Origin: Salinarimonas sp.
GTDB lineage: Bacteria > Pseudomonadota > Alphaproteobacteria > Rhizobiales > Beijerinckiaceae
NCBI RefSeq assembly: GCF_040111675.1
Contig: NZ_CP157794.1
Location: forward strand, 1,819,501 to 1,883,500
Direction: 5' to 3'
Length of the DNA stretch: 64,000 bases
The translations under genes and the position numbers were made by a program. This document shows, one piece after another, positions 32,144 through 40,908 of the stretch (position 1 is the first letter of the stretch; each line of letters starts with the position of its first letter). The notes under the pieces are model-generated. The model was not told the origin of the DNA. It searched no databases and saw only the letters and a list, made by a program, of their open reading frames with translations.

Positions 32144-33556
32144 TCACGACGGGCGGCGCGCCGCTTCCCCGAAGCGGCGGGCGGCCTCCTCCAGCGCCTG
32201 CGGCGCGAAGCCGGAAAAGCCGACGACGAGGCCCCGGCGGACCGGTCGAGCGAGATGAAGCCCGGAGAGGGCCCGCGCCGAGAGCCCCGCCTGCGCGGCG
32301 CGGGCGACGGCGTCCGCCTCGTCGAGGCCGTCTACAAGGTCGAGGACGAGATGCAGGCCCTGATCCGGCGGGCGCACCGCGAGACCGCCCGCGGCGAGCC
32401 CGGCGACCAGGGCGTCGCGCGCCGCGCGGGCGCGCGCACGGGCTCGGCGCAGGTGTGCGGCGAAGTGACCCTCCCTCAGGAAGGCGGCGAGGGCGCCCTG
32501 CAGGAGGGGGGAGGGGTAGCGGTCGCCTCGGTCGCGCAGTGCGAGGACGGGCTCGATCAGCGGCTCCGGCAGCACCGCGTAGCCGATGCGCAGGCCCGGG
32601 AACAACGCCTTCGAGAAGGTGCCCACGTAGACGACACGCCCCCCGCCGTCCATGCCCTGCAGCGAGGCCAGCGGCGGGCCGTTGTAGCGGAACTCGCTGT
32701 CGTAATCGTCCTCGAGGATCCAGGCCCCGGCCTCGCGCGCCCACGCGAGCAGGGCGAGGCGCCGGCGCATGGAAAGCACGACGCCCATGGGGAACTGGTG
32801 CGAGGGCGTGACGTAAGCCGCCCGCGCCCGCGGCGCACGGGCGATCCCGGCGGCGGGATCGAGCCCCTCCGCGTCGACGGCGACCGGAACGAGCGAGAGC
32901 CCCGCGCCGCGCAGGCACGCGACGGCCGAGCCGTAGCCCGGGTCCTCGATCCAGACCTCGTCGCCGGGAGCGAGCACGCCGCGGGCGACGAGGTCGATCG
33001 CGTGCTGCGCGCCGTGCGTGACGACGACCTGGTCGGCGTGCAGCCGAACGCCGCGCGCGGCGCGCAGATAGTCCGCGATCGCCGCGCGCAGCTCGGGCTC
33101 GCCCTGGGGGTCGCCGTAGTGGAAGCAGCTCGGGACGGGGCGCGCGAGCTGGCGCTGCAGAAGCCGGCCGAACAGAGCCAGCGTCCGTGAATCGGGCGCC
33201 GCGGTGCCGAGCCTGCCGGGCAGCGCCTCCACCTCCCGGCGCCGCGGGCGCGCGGGCCGTGCGGGCTCCGGCGCGAGACTGGGCACCGCCGTCGCGACGA
33301 AGGTGCCGGCGCCCACCCGCGCCTCCGCGAAGCCCTCCGCCACCAGCTGCTCGAAGGCCGCGACCACGGCGCCCCGGGCCACCCCGAGCCGGGTCGCCAG
33401 CGCCCGGGTCGGCGGCAGCTTCGCCCCGGGCGCGAGCTGACGCGTCTCGATCAGCCGGCGCAGCTCGGCGTAGAGCGCCACCCGGCGCGGGCCCTCGCCC
33501 GGCAGGACTGGGATCAGGGCCGACCAGTCCGACGAATTGGCTCGATCCTTTCGCAT
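32144..33556 (-). CDS. MocR/PdxR-type GntR regulator with aminotransferase domain
   Basis: A 470-residue PLP-dependent regulator. An N-terminal winged helix (about 22-90: LYAELRRLIETRQLAPGAKLP) is joined by a Pro/Arg linker to a fold-type I aminotransferase domain (about 130-465). The PLP-binding lysine is K316 in GTFSKALFPGLRIGY; DDYDSEFRY is also conserved. Such regulators sense PLP, GABA or related amines. It is divergent from an FMN split-barrel (pyridoxamine 5'-phosphate oxidase-like) gene, a typical MocR target. A perfect inverted repeat overlaps its start. Confidence 0.9.
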   Translation of the reverse strand: MRKDRANSSDWSALIPVLPGEGPRRVALYAELRRLIETRQLAPGAKLPPTRALATRLGVARGAVVAAFEQLVAEGFAEARVGAGTFVATAVPSLAPEPARPARPRRREVEALPGRLGTAAPDSRTLALFGRLLQRQLARPVPSCFHYGDPQGEPELRAAIADYLRAARGVRLHADQVVVTHGAQHAIDLVARGVLAPGDEVWIEDPGYGSAVACLRGAGLSLVPVAVDAEGLDPAAGIARAPRARAAYVTPSHQFPMGVVLSMRRRLALLAWAREAGAWILEDDYDSEFRYNGPPLASLQGMDGGGRVVYVGTFSKALFPGLRIGYAVLPEPLIEPVLALRDRGDRYPSPLLQGALAAFLREGHFAAHLRRARARARAARDALVAGLAAGGLAVRPPDQGLHLVLDLVDGLDEADAVARAAQAGLSARALSGLHLARPVRRGLVVGFSGFAPQALEEAARRFGEAARRPS

Positions 33557-33584
33557 GAGATTGGATCTTATCCGAGCCAATTCG
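33533..33584. promoter_or_regulatory. Candidate MocR operator: perfect 12-bp inverted repeat
   Basis: CGAATTGGCTCG (33533-33544) and its exact reverse complement CGAGCCAATTCG (33573-33584) have centres 40 nt apart. The first arm lies within the first codons of the MocR gene, the second between the two divergent starts. The long spacing would suit a dimeric regulator bridging about four turns of DNA (inference). Confidence 0.6.
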
Positions 33585-33643
33585 GTCGCGCTACGGAGAA
33601 GCCGCAGCGCCCCCCCGGGCGCGAGACCCGGAGCCGATCCGCC

Positions 33644-34372
33644 ATGTCCGACATCGCGTCCGCCACCTATCCGGTCAGCCCGCGCAACCGGGTGAAGCGC
33701 AAGCACGAGCGCGGCCACTACGACCACGAGACCGTGCACGCCCTCCTCGACGCCGCCGCGCTCGCCCACGTCTCCTACGTGATCGACGGCCAGCCCTATT
33801 GCACGCCGACCCTGTTCTGGCGCGAAGGCACGCGGCTCTACTGGCACGGCAGCAGCGCCAGCCGGATGCTGCGCAACCTCGCCGACGGCGAGCCCGCCTG
33901 CCTGACGGTGACGCATCTCGACGCCTTCGCGCTCGCGCGCTCCGGCTTCTCGTCCTCGGCCGATTACCGCTCCGTGATGGCCTTCGGCCGCGCCAGGCTC
34001 GTCACCGATCCGAAGGAGAAGGCGCAGGCTCTGCACATGATGGTCGACCGCTTCTTTCCGGGGCGCGACGCGACCCTCAGGCCGGCGACCGCGCAGGAGG
34101 TGAAGGCCACGGCGGTGATCGTGATGGAGATCGAGGAGGCCTCCGCCAAGATCCGCGCCGCCGGCGTCGCCGGGGATCCCGACGCCGCTCTGCCGATCTG
34201 GGCGGAGCGGCTGCCCGTTCACACCGTGATCGGCGCGTCCGAGCGCTGCCCGAGCGTGCCGCCGGGGATGGAGCGCCCCGCGCATCTCGCGCCGTATGCC
34301 GAAGGCCGGCCGCTGGAGGACGCGCTGCGGGAGGCCTACGCGGCGGCCGAAGCCGCGGCGGCCGCCGGCTGA
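33644..34372 (+). CDS. Pyridoxamine 5'-phosphate oxidase-like FMN split-barrel protein
   Basis: A 242-residue flavin-binding split-barrel protein. Family-like stretches are ALLDAAALAHVSYVIDGQPY (about residues 35-54), LYWHGSSASRMLRNL (about 65-79) and SVMAFGRARLVTDPKEKAQAL. It resembles the YvbF/PnpOx-related flavin reductase or nitroreductase-like group more than true PdxH. It is divergent from a MocR regulator, so it is likely controlled by PLP or an amine. Its stop is 7 nt from the stop of the converging curlin gene. Confidence 0.85.
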   Translation: MSDIASATYPVSPRNRVKRKHERGHYDHETVHALLDAAALAHVSYVIDGQPYCTPTLFWREGTRLYWHGSSASRMLRNLADGEPACLTVTHLDAFALARSGFSSSADYRSVMAFGRARLVTDPKEKAQALHMMVDRFFPGRDATLRPATAQEVKATAVIVMEIEEASAKIRAAGVAGDPDAALPIWAERLPVHTVIGASERCPSVPPGMERPAHLAPYAEGRPLEDALREAYAAAEAAAAAG

Positions 34373-34379
34373 GCGGGGC

Positions 34380-34787
34380 TCAGAAGCCCCATTGGAAGGT
34401 CACGCCCGAGCCGCCGTCGCCGCGCTGGCGCACGTGGGCGCGGGTCCCCCGGCCGAACTGGAACAGGCCGTAGGAATTGCGGTCGCCGTCCTGCTCCAGC
34501 GTGCCGACGTGGTCGCGGCCTTCCTGGTGGACGAGGCCGAGATTGCCGCGTCCGTTCTGCAGGAGGCCGGCGGCGTTGTCGCGGCCCTGCTGGGTGATGC
34601 GGCCGTTCGTGCGCATGTCGGTGGCGAGCCCGTACAGGGCGAGGCCGGCGCGCAGCGCCCGCTCGGCGTCCGCGCCCTGGGCGTTGGCGGAGAAGGTCAC
34701 GGTTCCGCCCGCGGCGGCGGGGCCGGTCGCGAGGCCGGCGGCGAGAAGGACGGCCGCGGTTGCGGCCCTGATCGAACGCTTGGTCAT
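34380..34787 (-). CDS. Curlin-repeat protein (CsgA/CsgB-like), six units
   Basis: A 135-residue secreted amyloid-type subunit. A signal peptide spans about residues 1-26 (LATGPAAAG). After a short N-terminal segment, six 11-residue curlin half-units run from about residue 60, each with N, Q and G in fixed spacing (RGNLGLVHQEG is one). The E. coli CsgA repeat is two such units. ATG 34787 has AAGGAG about 8 nt upstream. It is third in a minus-strand unit with another curlin gene and a CsgH-like gene. Confidence 0.82.
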   Translation of the reverse strand: MTKRSIRAATAAVLLAAGLATGPAAAGGTVTFSANAQGADAERALRAGLALYGLATDMRTNGRITQQGRDNAAGLLQNGRGNLGLVHQEGRDHVGTLEQDGDRNSYGLFQFGRGTRAHVRQRGDGGSGVTFQWGF

Positions 34788-34822
34788 GAGACCGGCTCCT
34801 TCGCTCATGGTCCGGATCGGCC

Positions 34823-35221
34823 TCAACGGCCGATCCGCTCCTCGCAGGCGAGGCGCTCGCCGCCGACGTCGATCTCGAGGGTCGCGTCGTAACGCCCGCC
34901 GGCGTTCAACGTCACGCTGCCGAGCACCGTCTCCCGGCCGGCCCGGGCGTCGAAGGCGCCGCCCTGGCTGATGGTCGAGCGCCCGGCGGCTCCGCCGCCG
35001 ACGACGGCGAGCCTGTAGTTTCCCGAGACCGCGCGGTCGCTGACGAGAAGCGGCTCGACGGTGACGAGCCCGCCGCTGCGCTCCACGCGCACTTCGCAGC
35101 GCGGGCCGTCGTCGGCGGTGTGGGCGGACGAGCTCGACGCGCCGATGGCGGCGCCGAGGGGGCCGAGGGCGCTCAGCGCCACCACGGCGCCGGCGACGAG
35201 GCGATTATCGAGGCCGAACAT
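34823..35221 (-). CDS. CsgH-like curli assembly/inhibitor protein
   Basis: A 132-residue secreted protein. After the signal peptide (about 1-30) the mature part is a beta-sandwich with CEVRVERSGGLVTVEPLLVS (about 42-61), GNYRLAVVGGGAAG and a C-terminal ACEERIG; two cysteines near the ends of the domain could pair. Length and pattern match the alphaproteobacterial CsgH chaperone/inhibitor that keeps curlin from polymerising in the periplasm. It sits between the two curlin genes. ATG 35221 has GGAG about 8 nt upstream. Confidence 0.72.
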   Translation of the reverse strand: MFGLDNRLVAGAVVALSALGPLGAAIGASSSSAHTADDGPRCEVRVERSGGLVTVEPLLVSDRAVSGNYRLAVVGGGAAGRSTISQGGAFDARAGRETVLGSVTLNAGGRYDATLEIDVGGERLACEERIGR

Positions 35222-35289
35222 GAGAGTCTCCGTTCTCGAGGGGAGGGGGCGGCGCGGCCGGGTCATAGCCTCGGCCGCGCGGCGCGGGC

Positions 35290-35721
35290 TCAGTTGCAGG
35301 TCTGCACGAAGGCCGCGACGTTGCCGCTGCCGTTCTGCGTCACCTCGCCGGAGCAGCCCGTGCCCACCTGCACGCCGGCGGCGATGTTGCCGTTGCCGTC
35401 CTGGGTGACGATGGCGCTGTGGCGGTCGCCGAACTGCGCCACGCCGCCCGCGTTTGCGCGGCCGCGCTGCCAGACGTCGGCGTGGTTGCGCCGGCCGCTC
35501 TGGCCGATGGCGCCGGTGTTGCCGCGCCCGTACTGGCGCACGACGCCCTCGTTGAAGCGCCCCTCCTGATGGACGCCCACGCGGTTGCCCCGCCCGACCT
35601 GCTCGCCGCCGACGGAATGCGCCCAGCCGTGCTGGCGGATGACGATCTCGTTGGCGAGGACGGGCGTGGCGAGGCCGGTGACGAGGGCGACCAGGGTCGC
35701 GGTGAAGAGCTTGCGGGTCAT
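35290..35721 (-). CDS. Curlin-repeat protein (CsgA-like), nine units with two cysteines
   Basis: A 143-residue secreted protein. The signal peptide is about residues 1-22 (ATPVLAN). From about residue 45, nine tandem 11-residue units follow the xxNxxxxxQxG pattern (RGNTGAIGQSG is one), giving a classical curlin amyloid spine. Units 8 and 9 contain cysteines (TGCSG and VQTC), unusual for curlins. ATG 35721 has GAGGAG upstream. It is the first gene of the csg unit. No CsgG secretion pore is in the window. Confidence 0.84.
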   Translation of the reverse strand: MTRKLFTATLVALVTGLATPVLANEIVIRQHGWAHSVGGEQVGRGNRVGVHQEGRFNEGVVRQYGRGNTGAIGQSGRRNHADVWQRGRANAGGVAQFGDRHSAIVTQDGNGNIAAGVQVGTGCSGEVTQNGSGNVAAFVQTCN

Positions 35722-35828
35722 GGGGTCTCTCCTCTGGATCTCGACGCCGCCGTCTCGGTGGCGTGTCACGAGGTGTAGAGGGAGGCGCCGGAACGCCGCT
35801 TGAACCGCTCGTTCAGAAGGCGTTCACC

Positions 35829-35863
35829 AAAAGAGAAGGGGGCGGCTCGGCGCCGCCCCCTTC
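35829..35863 (-). terminator. Intrinsic terminator after the chemoreceptor gene
   Basis: A 12-bp stem (35835-35846 with 35852-35863), loop of 5 nt, and on the minus strand a CTTCTCTTTT tract, 30 nt beyond the chemoreceptor stop. It separates the chemoreceptor unit from the curlin unit. Confidence 0.75.
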
Positions 35864-35892
35864 GAGATGCCGCTCGCGTTTCGGCGCCCGGC

Positions 35893-37578
35893 TCAGGCCG
35901 CCCGCACCTTCGCCACGAAGGCCTCCATCGCATGGCGCAGCGCCCCGGAGCGCTCCGTGAGCGCGCTGGAGGAGGCGTGGACCGACGCCGAGAGCTCGCC
36001 CGTGCGGTTCGCCTGGCCGCTCACGTCGGTGATGGTGCGGCTGACGTCCTGGGTGCCGGAGGCGGCCTCGGCGACGTTGCGGGCGATCTCGCCCGTGGTG
36101 GCGTTCTGCTGTTCGGCGGCGGCGGCGACGGTGTTCATCCGCTCAGTGATGGCGCGCACCTTCTCGGCCACCGCGGCCGCGGCCTGCATGGAGGCCTGCG
36201 CCGCCCCGCGCATCTCCGCGATCTGGCGCTCGATGTCCTCGGTCGCCTTGCCGGTCTGGTCGGCGAGGGACTTCACCTCGGCGGCGACGACGGCGAAGCC
36301 CTTGCCCGCCTCGCCGGCGCGCGCGGCCTCGATCGTCGCGTTGAGCGCGAGCAGGTTCGTCTGCGCGGCGATCTCCGAGATGAGCTTCGTCACGTCGCCG
36401 ATTCGCTCGACGACGCCGTTGAGGTTCGTCACCGCCGCGTTCGAGCGCTCGACGTCGCCCGCCGCCTCGATCGCCATCTGCGAGGAGGCGTTCACCTGCG
36501 ACGTGATCTCGTTGATGGATGCCGACATCTCCTCCGTGGCGCTGGCGACGCCGCGGACGTTGACCGCCGTCTCTTCCGACGCCGTCGAGGCGCCGATGGC
36601 CTGCTCGGTCGTCTGCGCGGCGATGGTGGAGAGCGCGGCCGCGGCCTCGCCGAGGCGCGCCGTCTCGGCCTGCATCTCGTCGGAAAGCTGCAGGACGGAC
36701 GCCTCGAAGTCCCGGGCGAGGCGCTGCATCTCCTGGCGTCGACGCTTTTCCGCCGCCTCGCGGGCGTCCGCCGTCTCGGCCTCGAGCGTGCGGGTACGGA
36801 TCAGGTTGTCGCGGAAGACCCCGAGCGCCGCGCCCATGCGGCCGATCTCGTCGCCGCGGCGGCTCGCCGGCGGCTCGGCCTCGAGATCGCCCTCGGCGAG
36901 GCGCTGGGTCGTGTCCGCGAGCCGGGCCAGCGGCCGCGAGACGACGGCGAAGTTCAGGTAGGCGAAGGCGAGGGCGACGAGGGCGAGCAGCGCCGAGGCG
37001 CCGAGGCCCACGGCGCGCACCGTGGCGAGCGCGCTCTGCTGGGCGGCGACGAGCTCGCCGCGGATCACCTCGAGGTCGCGCTCCACGGCGCCGACGGCCT
37101 CGATCACGGCGTCAAACATGCGCTCCGCCTCGACCGAGCTCGCCACGGCGCGGGCGAGGTCCACCGTGAGCGGATCGCGCATGCGCTCGATCTGCGGGGC
37201 GACGTAGCCCTCGCGCCAGGCCTGCCAGGCGGCCTCGGCGGCGGCGGCGTCGGTCGCCACGGCCGGCGCGACGGCCCGGGCCTCTGCGATCATCTCGGAA
37301 AAGACGTCGCTCGTCGTCTGCGCGGCGGTCTCGTATTCCGAGAGGCGCCCACGATCGCCGGAGAGGACGAAGCTCTGGATGGCGAAGGCCTGGCCGAGGA
37401 TCGCGCCCTGGATCGCACGGGCGTCGCCCGTCAGCTCCTGCGCCTCGCTCGCCTGCTCGATGGCGTCTCCGGCAACGCGCGCCCGGTCGAACGAGAACAG
37501 GCCGGCGGCGACGCCGACGAGGGCGAGGCCGACGAAGGCGGCCAGTCCCTTCTTGGTGACGGAAAGGTCGTTGAACAT
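35893..37578 (-). CDS. Methyl-accepting chemotaxis protein
   Basis: A 561-residue transmembrane chemoreceptor. TM1 lies at about residues 10-30, a helical periplasmic (CHASE3-like) sensor at about 31-187, TM2 at 188-213 and HAMP at about 213-265. The signalling hairpin (about 310-550) has the conserved tip [20 protein letters not shown]. No CheR-docking pentapeptide is at the C-terminus. It is preceded by a secreted protein gene 22 nt upstream, possibly a periplasmic partner. A terminator follows. Confidence 0.93.
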   Translation of the reverse strand: MFNDLSVTKKGLAAFVGLALVGVAAGLFSFDRARVAGDAIEQASEAQELTGDARAIQGAILGQAFAIQSFVLSGDRGRLSEYETAAQTTSDVFSEMIAEARAVAPAVATDAAAAEAAWQAWREGYVAPQIERMRDPLTVDLARAVASSVEAERMFDAVIEAVGAVERDLEVIRGELVAAQQSALATVRAVGLGASALLALVALAFAYLNFAVVSRPLARLADTTQRLAEGDLEAEPPASRRGDEIGRMGAALGVFRDNLIRTRTLEAETADAREAAEKRRRQEMQRLARDFEASVLQLSDEMQAETARLGEAAAALSTIAAQTTEQAIGASTASEETAVNVRGVASATEEMSASINEITSQVNASSQMAIEAAGDVERSNAAVTNLNGVVERIGDVTKLISEIAAQTNLLALNATIEAARAGEAGKGFAVVAAEVKSLADQTGKATEDIERQIAEMRGAAQASMQAAAAVAEKVRAITERMNTVAAAAEQQNATTGEIARNVAEAASGTQDVSRTITDVSGQANRTGELSASVHASSSALTERSGALRHAMEAFVAKVRAA

Positions 37579-37600
37579 CTCACATGCCCCCTCGGTCGGC

Positions 37601-38215
37601 TCAGCCGCCGATAACAGCCGAGCGGCGGATCAGCTCGGTCAGGTTGATCTCCACCGTCGCGGCGCCGATGGGCGCGCGGCCGCTCTCGTCGGTGACGGTC
37701 AGGTTGAGCTGCGCGCGCCAGATCTTCAGGCCCTCGTCCCATTCCGGATCGTCGATGAAGACCGCGTCGGCGCCGACGGGGAAGGTGTTCTGGAACTTCG
37801 CCTCGTCGCCCTGCCAGTAATCCGAGGTGATGGCGCTCTGGCCGACGTTGAGGCCCTCGTCGTCCGTGACGAAGATCTCGACGTAGAGCCCGAGGGCCTG
37901 CGCCTGCACGCGGGTCAGGTAGACCGACAGCGGGGAGGACAGGGTCGCGGCGATCAACGGCTTGTCCGCCGCCTCGCGCTCGGCGCGCCATTGCTGGTCG
38001 AGCGCCTCGATCTCGGCCGCGTCCGCGCCGGCATAGCGCTCGTTCTGGCTCTCGACCGAGAGTCGAACGATCTCGGTCTCGAGCCAGGAGCGGACCTCGG
38101 CGACGACGGCCGGGCCGATCAGCATCTTCGCGTTCGGGGCCGCGCCCTGCGCCGCGGCCGGGAGCGGGACGGCGAGAGCGCCCGCGAGGATCAGGGCAGT
38201 CGTGGTGATGCGCAT
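37601..38215 (-). CDS. Periplasmic Cache/PDC-like sensor protein
   Basis: A 204-residue secreted protein. The signal peptide covers about residues 1-22 (VPLPAAAQ). The mature part has a long helix ([20 protein letters not shown]) and a mixed core with [19 protein letters not shown] and [15 protein letters not shown], typical of single Cache/PDC ligand-binding folds. It lacks a membrane anchor. It is transcribed just before a chemoreceptor, so it may bind a ligand and present it to the receptor (inference). Confidence 0.75.
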   Translation of the reverse strand: MRITTTALILAGALAVPLPAAAQGAAPNAKMLIGPAVVAEVRSWLETEIVRLSVESQNERYAGADAAEIEALDQQWRAEREAADKPLIAATLSSPLSVYLTRVQAQALGLYVEIFVTDDEGLNVGQSAITSDYWQGDEAKFQNTFPVGADAVFIDDPEWDEGLKIWRAQLNLTVTDESGRAPIGAATVEINLTELIRRSAVIGG

Positions 38216-38285
38216 GGGCGATCTCCTCAGATGACGTAAGGAGATGTTCGGATGTTGCTGTGAAGAAGCGGTTAAAGCTGTTGAA

Positions 38286-38321
38286 ATACGTCGTATAGAG
38301 GCTTGCGGATAGTCAAGGCAA
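38286..38321 (-). promoter_or_regulatory. Possible promoter and palindrome of the chemoreceptor operon
   Basis: On the minus strand, TTGCCT (38321-38316) and TATACG (38297-38292) are 18 nt apart, about 77 nt before the first gene. ATACG-T-CGTAT (38286-38296) is a perfect inverted repeat covering the -10 box, so a repressor site is plausible. Confidence 0.4.
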
Positions 38322-38443
38322 CTCGAAGGGGCTTGGTGTAAGTTCGAGCTCTTATTCCTATTACTCAGAATTGCGCCGGGCTCAATCGGAAGTGATGCCG
38401 TCCGGCCCCGCCACGAAGGCGACGGGGCCGGCGAGATTGTCGG

Positions 38444-39394
38444 TCATCGCACCCGGTAGGCCGAGATCGCGTCGTTCCATCCGCCTCGCAGAGCGGAGAC
38501 GGTCCCGTCCACCGTCCGGCAGCCCCCGGCGAAGCCGTAGTCCTGGCAGACCTCCACGGTCGCGTTCGCGCCGGTGCGGATCGCGGAGATGCGGTCGTTC
38601 CATTCGCCCATGATCCGCGCATCCGCGTCGCCGACGTCGGCGCACAGCTCGGCGCCGCCGAACTCGTAGTCCTCGTAGAAGCAGACCTCGTTCGCGTCGA
38701 CCGGCGGACCCTCGTCGCCTTGGTCCGGCGGGACCCGCCCGCCGATCTCGTAGGACGAGATCACGTCGTTCCACTCGCTCGAGAGCGAGGCGACGTTGCC
38801 GGCGATGCGCCGGCATCGGCCTTCGTAGTCGTAGTGCTCGCAGACGAGAACCGCTGTGCCCGGCCCGGTGCGGATCGCCGAGATACGGTCGTTCCAGCCG
38901 CCCGAGAGCCGCGGGTCGGCGCCGCCCTGGGAGCAGACGCTCTCGCCCTGATAGTCGAAATCGGCGTAGAAGCAGGCCTCGCCGCGCGCGACCGCCGGGC
39001 CGCGATCCTCCGGCGGGCCCACGTCCGGCTCCTCGCCGCGGGCGAGGGCGAGGCCGAACTCGGCGAAGAAGTCGAAGACCTCCGCGGGGAAGCGGCCCTG
39101 CAGCTCGGCCACGGGCGCGCGCAGCTCGGGCGCCGCCGGCTGGAGGTAGCGCGCCGCCGACCAGCCATCGTAGCCGCGCCAGGAAACCTCGCACCACTCG
39201 TAGCTCGGCGTGCAGCGCGCCACCTCGACCCGCGCGCCCTGCGGAACGACGGTGAGCCGCTGGTAGCGTGTGCTCGGGCCCTCGCGCAGGGACAGGTCGA
39301 CCGAGGTGCGGGCCGGCGCGGCCTCCACGGCCGCGGCGGTCGTGAGCAGCGCCGCCGCCGCGAGCGGGGCGGCGAGGCGAATTCGGTCGGTCAT
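38444..39394 (-). CDS. Secreted SH3 and beta/gamma-crystallin protein
   Basis: A 316-residue exported protein. The signal peptide ends about residue 26. A bacterial SH3 domain (about 28-88) is followed by a linker and two beta/gamma-crystallin domains (about 135-215 and 225-316). Each crystallin domain has two Greek-key motifs beginning CFYADFDYQG or CFYEDYEFGG and ending in the Ca2+-type motif WNDxIS. Four WNDxIS copies are present. Both are usually binding rather than catalytic domains, and the SH3 part may hold cell-wall peptides. ATG 39394 has AGGAGG upstream. Confidence 0.86.
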   Translation of the reverse strand: MTDRIRLAAPLAAAALLTTAAAVEAAPARTSVDLSLREGPSTRYQRLTVVPQGARVEVARCTPSYEWCEVSWRGYDGWSAARYLQPAAPELRAPVAELQGRFPAEVFDFFAEFGLALARGEEPDVGPPEDRGPAVARGEACFYADFDYQGESVCSQGGADPRLSGGWNDRISAIRTGPGTAVLVCEHYDYEGRCRRIAGNVASLSSEWNDVISSYEIGGRVPPDQGDEGPPVDANEVCFYEDYEFGGAELCADVGDADARIMGEWNDRISAIRTGANATVEVCQDYGFAGGCRTVDGTVSALRGGWNDAISAYRVR

Positions 39395-39468
39395 GGCGTC
39401 CTCCTCGTTTCGAGCGACGCCGACCCGAACAGGAGGGGAGGGGGGAGGGTTCCGGATTCCGCGACCCC

Positions 39469-40908
39469 TCAAGCCGCGTCCGCATGCTCCTGCTTGATGA
39501 ACGCGATCCGCACCATGTTCGTCGCCCCCGGGGTGCCGAAGGGGACGCCGGCCACCACGATCACCCGCTCGCCCACCTTGGCGAGGCCGGCGCGGACGGC
39601 GAACTTGCAGGCGCGGAAGGTCATGTCGTCGACGTCGTGGGCGTCGCGGGTGACGATGGGGTGGACGCCCCAGGCGAGCTGGGCGCGCCGGGCCGCGCCG
39701 CGATTGGGGGTCAGCGCGATGATGGTGGAGTTCGGCCGCTCGCGGGCGATGCGCAGCGCGGTCGAGCCCGACGAGGTCCAGGCGCAGATCACGCCGATGC
39801 CGAGCGTGTCGGCGATGCGGTGCGCCGCCGCCGCGATGGCGTCGGAGCCCGTGGCCTCGGGCTCGGCCTGCTGGGAGGCGATGATCGTCCAGTAGAGCTC
39901 TTCCTGCTCCACCTGCACGGCGATCGCGTCCATGGTCGAGACGGCCTCGATCGGGTACTGGCCCGCCGCGCTCTCGGCGGAGAGCATCACCGCGTCCGCG
40001 CCCTCGTAGACGGCGGTCGCGACGTCGGAGACCTCGGCGCGGGTGGGGACGGGGGCGGTGATCATGCTCTCGAGCATCTGCGTCGCGACGATCACCGGCT
40101 TGCCGAGCCGCCGCGCCCCGCGGGTGATGCGCTTCTGGATGCCCGGCACCCGCTCGAGCGGCATCTCCACGCCGAGATCGCCGCGCGCCACCATCAGCGC
40201 GTCGGAAATCTCCATGATCTCGTCGAGGCGCTTGAGCGCCTGCGGCTTCTCGATCTTGGCGAGAACCTGGGCGCGGCCGCGCACCACCTTCTTCACCTCG
40301 GCGATGTCCTCCGGCCGCTGCACGAAGGAGAGCGCCACCCAGTCGACGCCGACGTCCATCGCCGCCTCGAGGTCCGAGCGGTCCTTCGGCGTCATGGCGG
40401 AGACGGGCAGCTGCGTGTCGGGCAGCGAGACGCCCTTGCGGTTCGAGATCGTGCCGCCGACGACGACGCGGGTGACCGCGCGCTTGCCCGGCTCGACGTC
40501 CTCCACCACGAGCCGCAGCTTGCCGTCGTCGATGATGACCGCGTGCTCGGGCTCGAGCGCGGAGAGGATCTCCGGATGGGGCAGGTGCACGCGCGTCGCG
40601 TCGCCCGGGCTCGGGTCGGAATCGAGCACGAAGGTCTCGCCCTTCATGATCTCGGCCTTGTCGCCGGTGAACGTGCCCACGCGCAGCTTCGGGCCCTGCA
40701 GGTCGACGAGGATCGGCACGGGGGTCTTCACCCGCTGCTCCACGTCGCGCAGCATCTCCACGCGGGAGCGCAGATCCTCGCGCGAGAGGTGTGACATGTT
40801 GATGCGGAACATGTCGGCGCCCGCCTCGTGCAGCCGGCAGGCCATCTCGACCGTGCTGGAGGCGGGGCCGAGGGTGGCGACGATCTTGGTGCGTCTCGAT
40901 CGCGTCAT
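39469..40908 (-). CDS. pyk: Pyruvate kinase
   Basis: A 479-residue glycolytic enzyme converting PEP and ADP to pyruvate and ATP. The N-terminal RTKIVATLGPAS motif, the active-site lysine motif VLAKIEKPQAL and the phosphate-binding MVARGDLGVEMPLERVP are visible. The C-terminal allosteric domain (about 355-479) contains GTPGATNMVRI. ATG 40908 overlaps the DUF1036 stop by 4 nt (ATGA). The upstream gene encodes glycerate 2-kinase, so 2-phosphoglycerate from that enzyme reaches pyruvate through enolase and this enzyme. Confidence 0.97.
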   Translation of the reverse strand: MTRSRRTKIVATLGPASSTVEMACRLHEAGADMFRINMSHLSREDLRSRVEMLRDVEQRVKTPVPILVDLQGPKLRVGTFTGDKAEIMKGETFVLDSDPSPGDATRVHLPHPEILSALEPEHAVIIDDGKLRLVVEDVEPGKRAVTRVVVGGTISNRKGVSLPDTQLPVSAMTPKDRSDLEAAMDVGVDWVALSFVQRPEDIAEVKKVVRGRAQVLAKIEKPQALKRLDEIMEISDALMVARGDLGVEMPLERVPGIQKRITRGARRLGKPVIVATQMLESMITAPVPTRAEVSDVATAVYEGADAVMLSAESAAGQYPIEAVSTMDAIAVQVEQEELYWTIIASQQAEPEATGSDAIAAAAHRIADTLGIGVICAWTSSGSTALRIARERPNSTIIALTPNRGAARRAQLAWGVHPIVTRDAHDVDDMTFRACKFAVRAGLAKVGERVIVVAGVPFGTPGATNMVRIAFIKQEHADAA

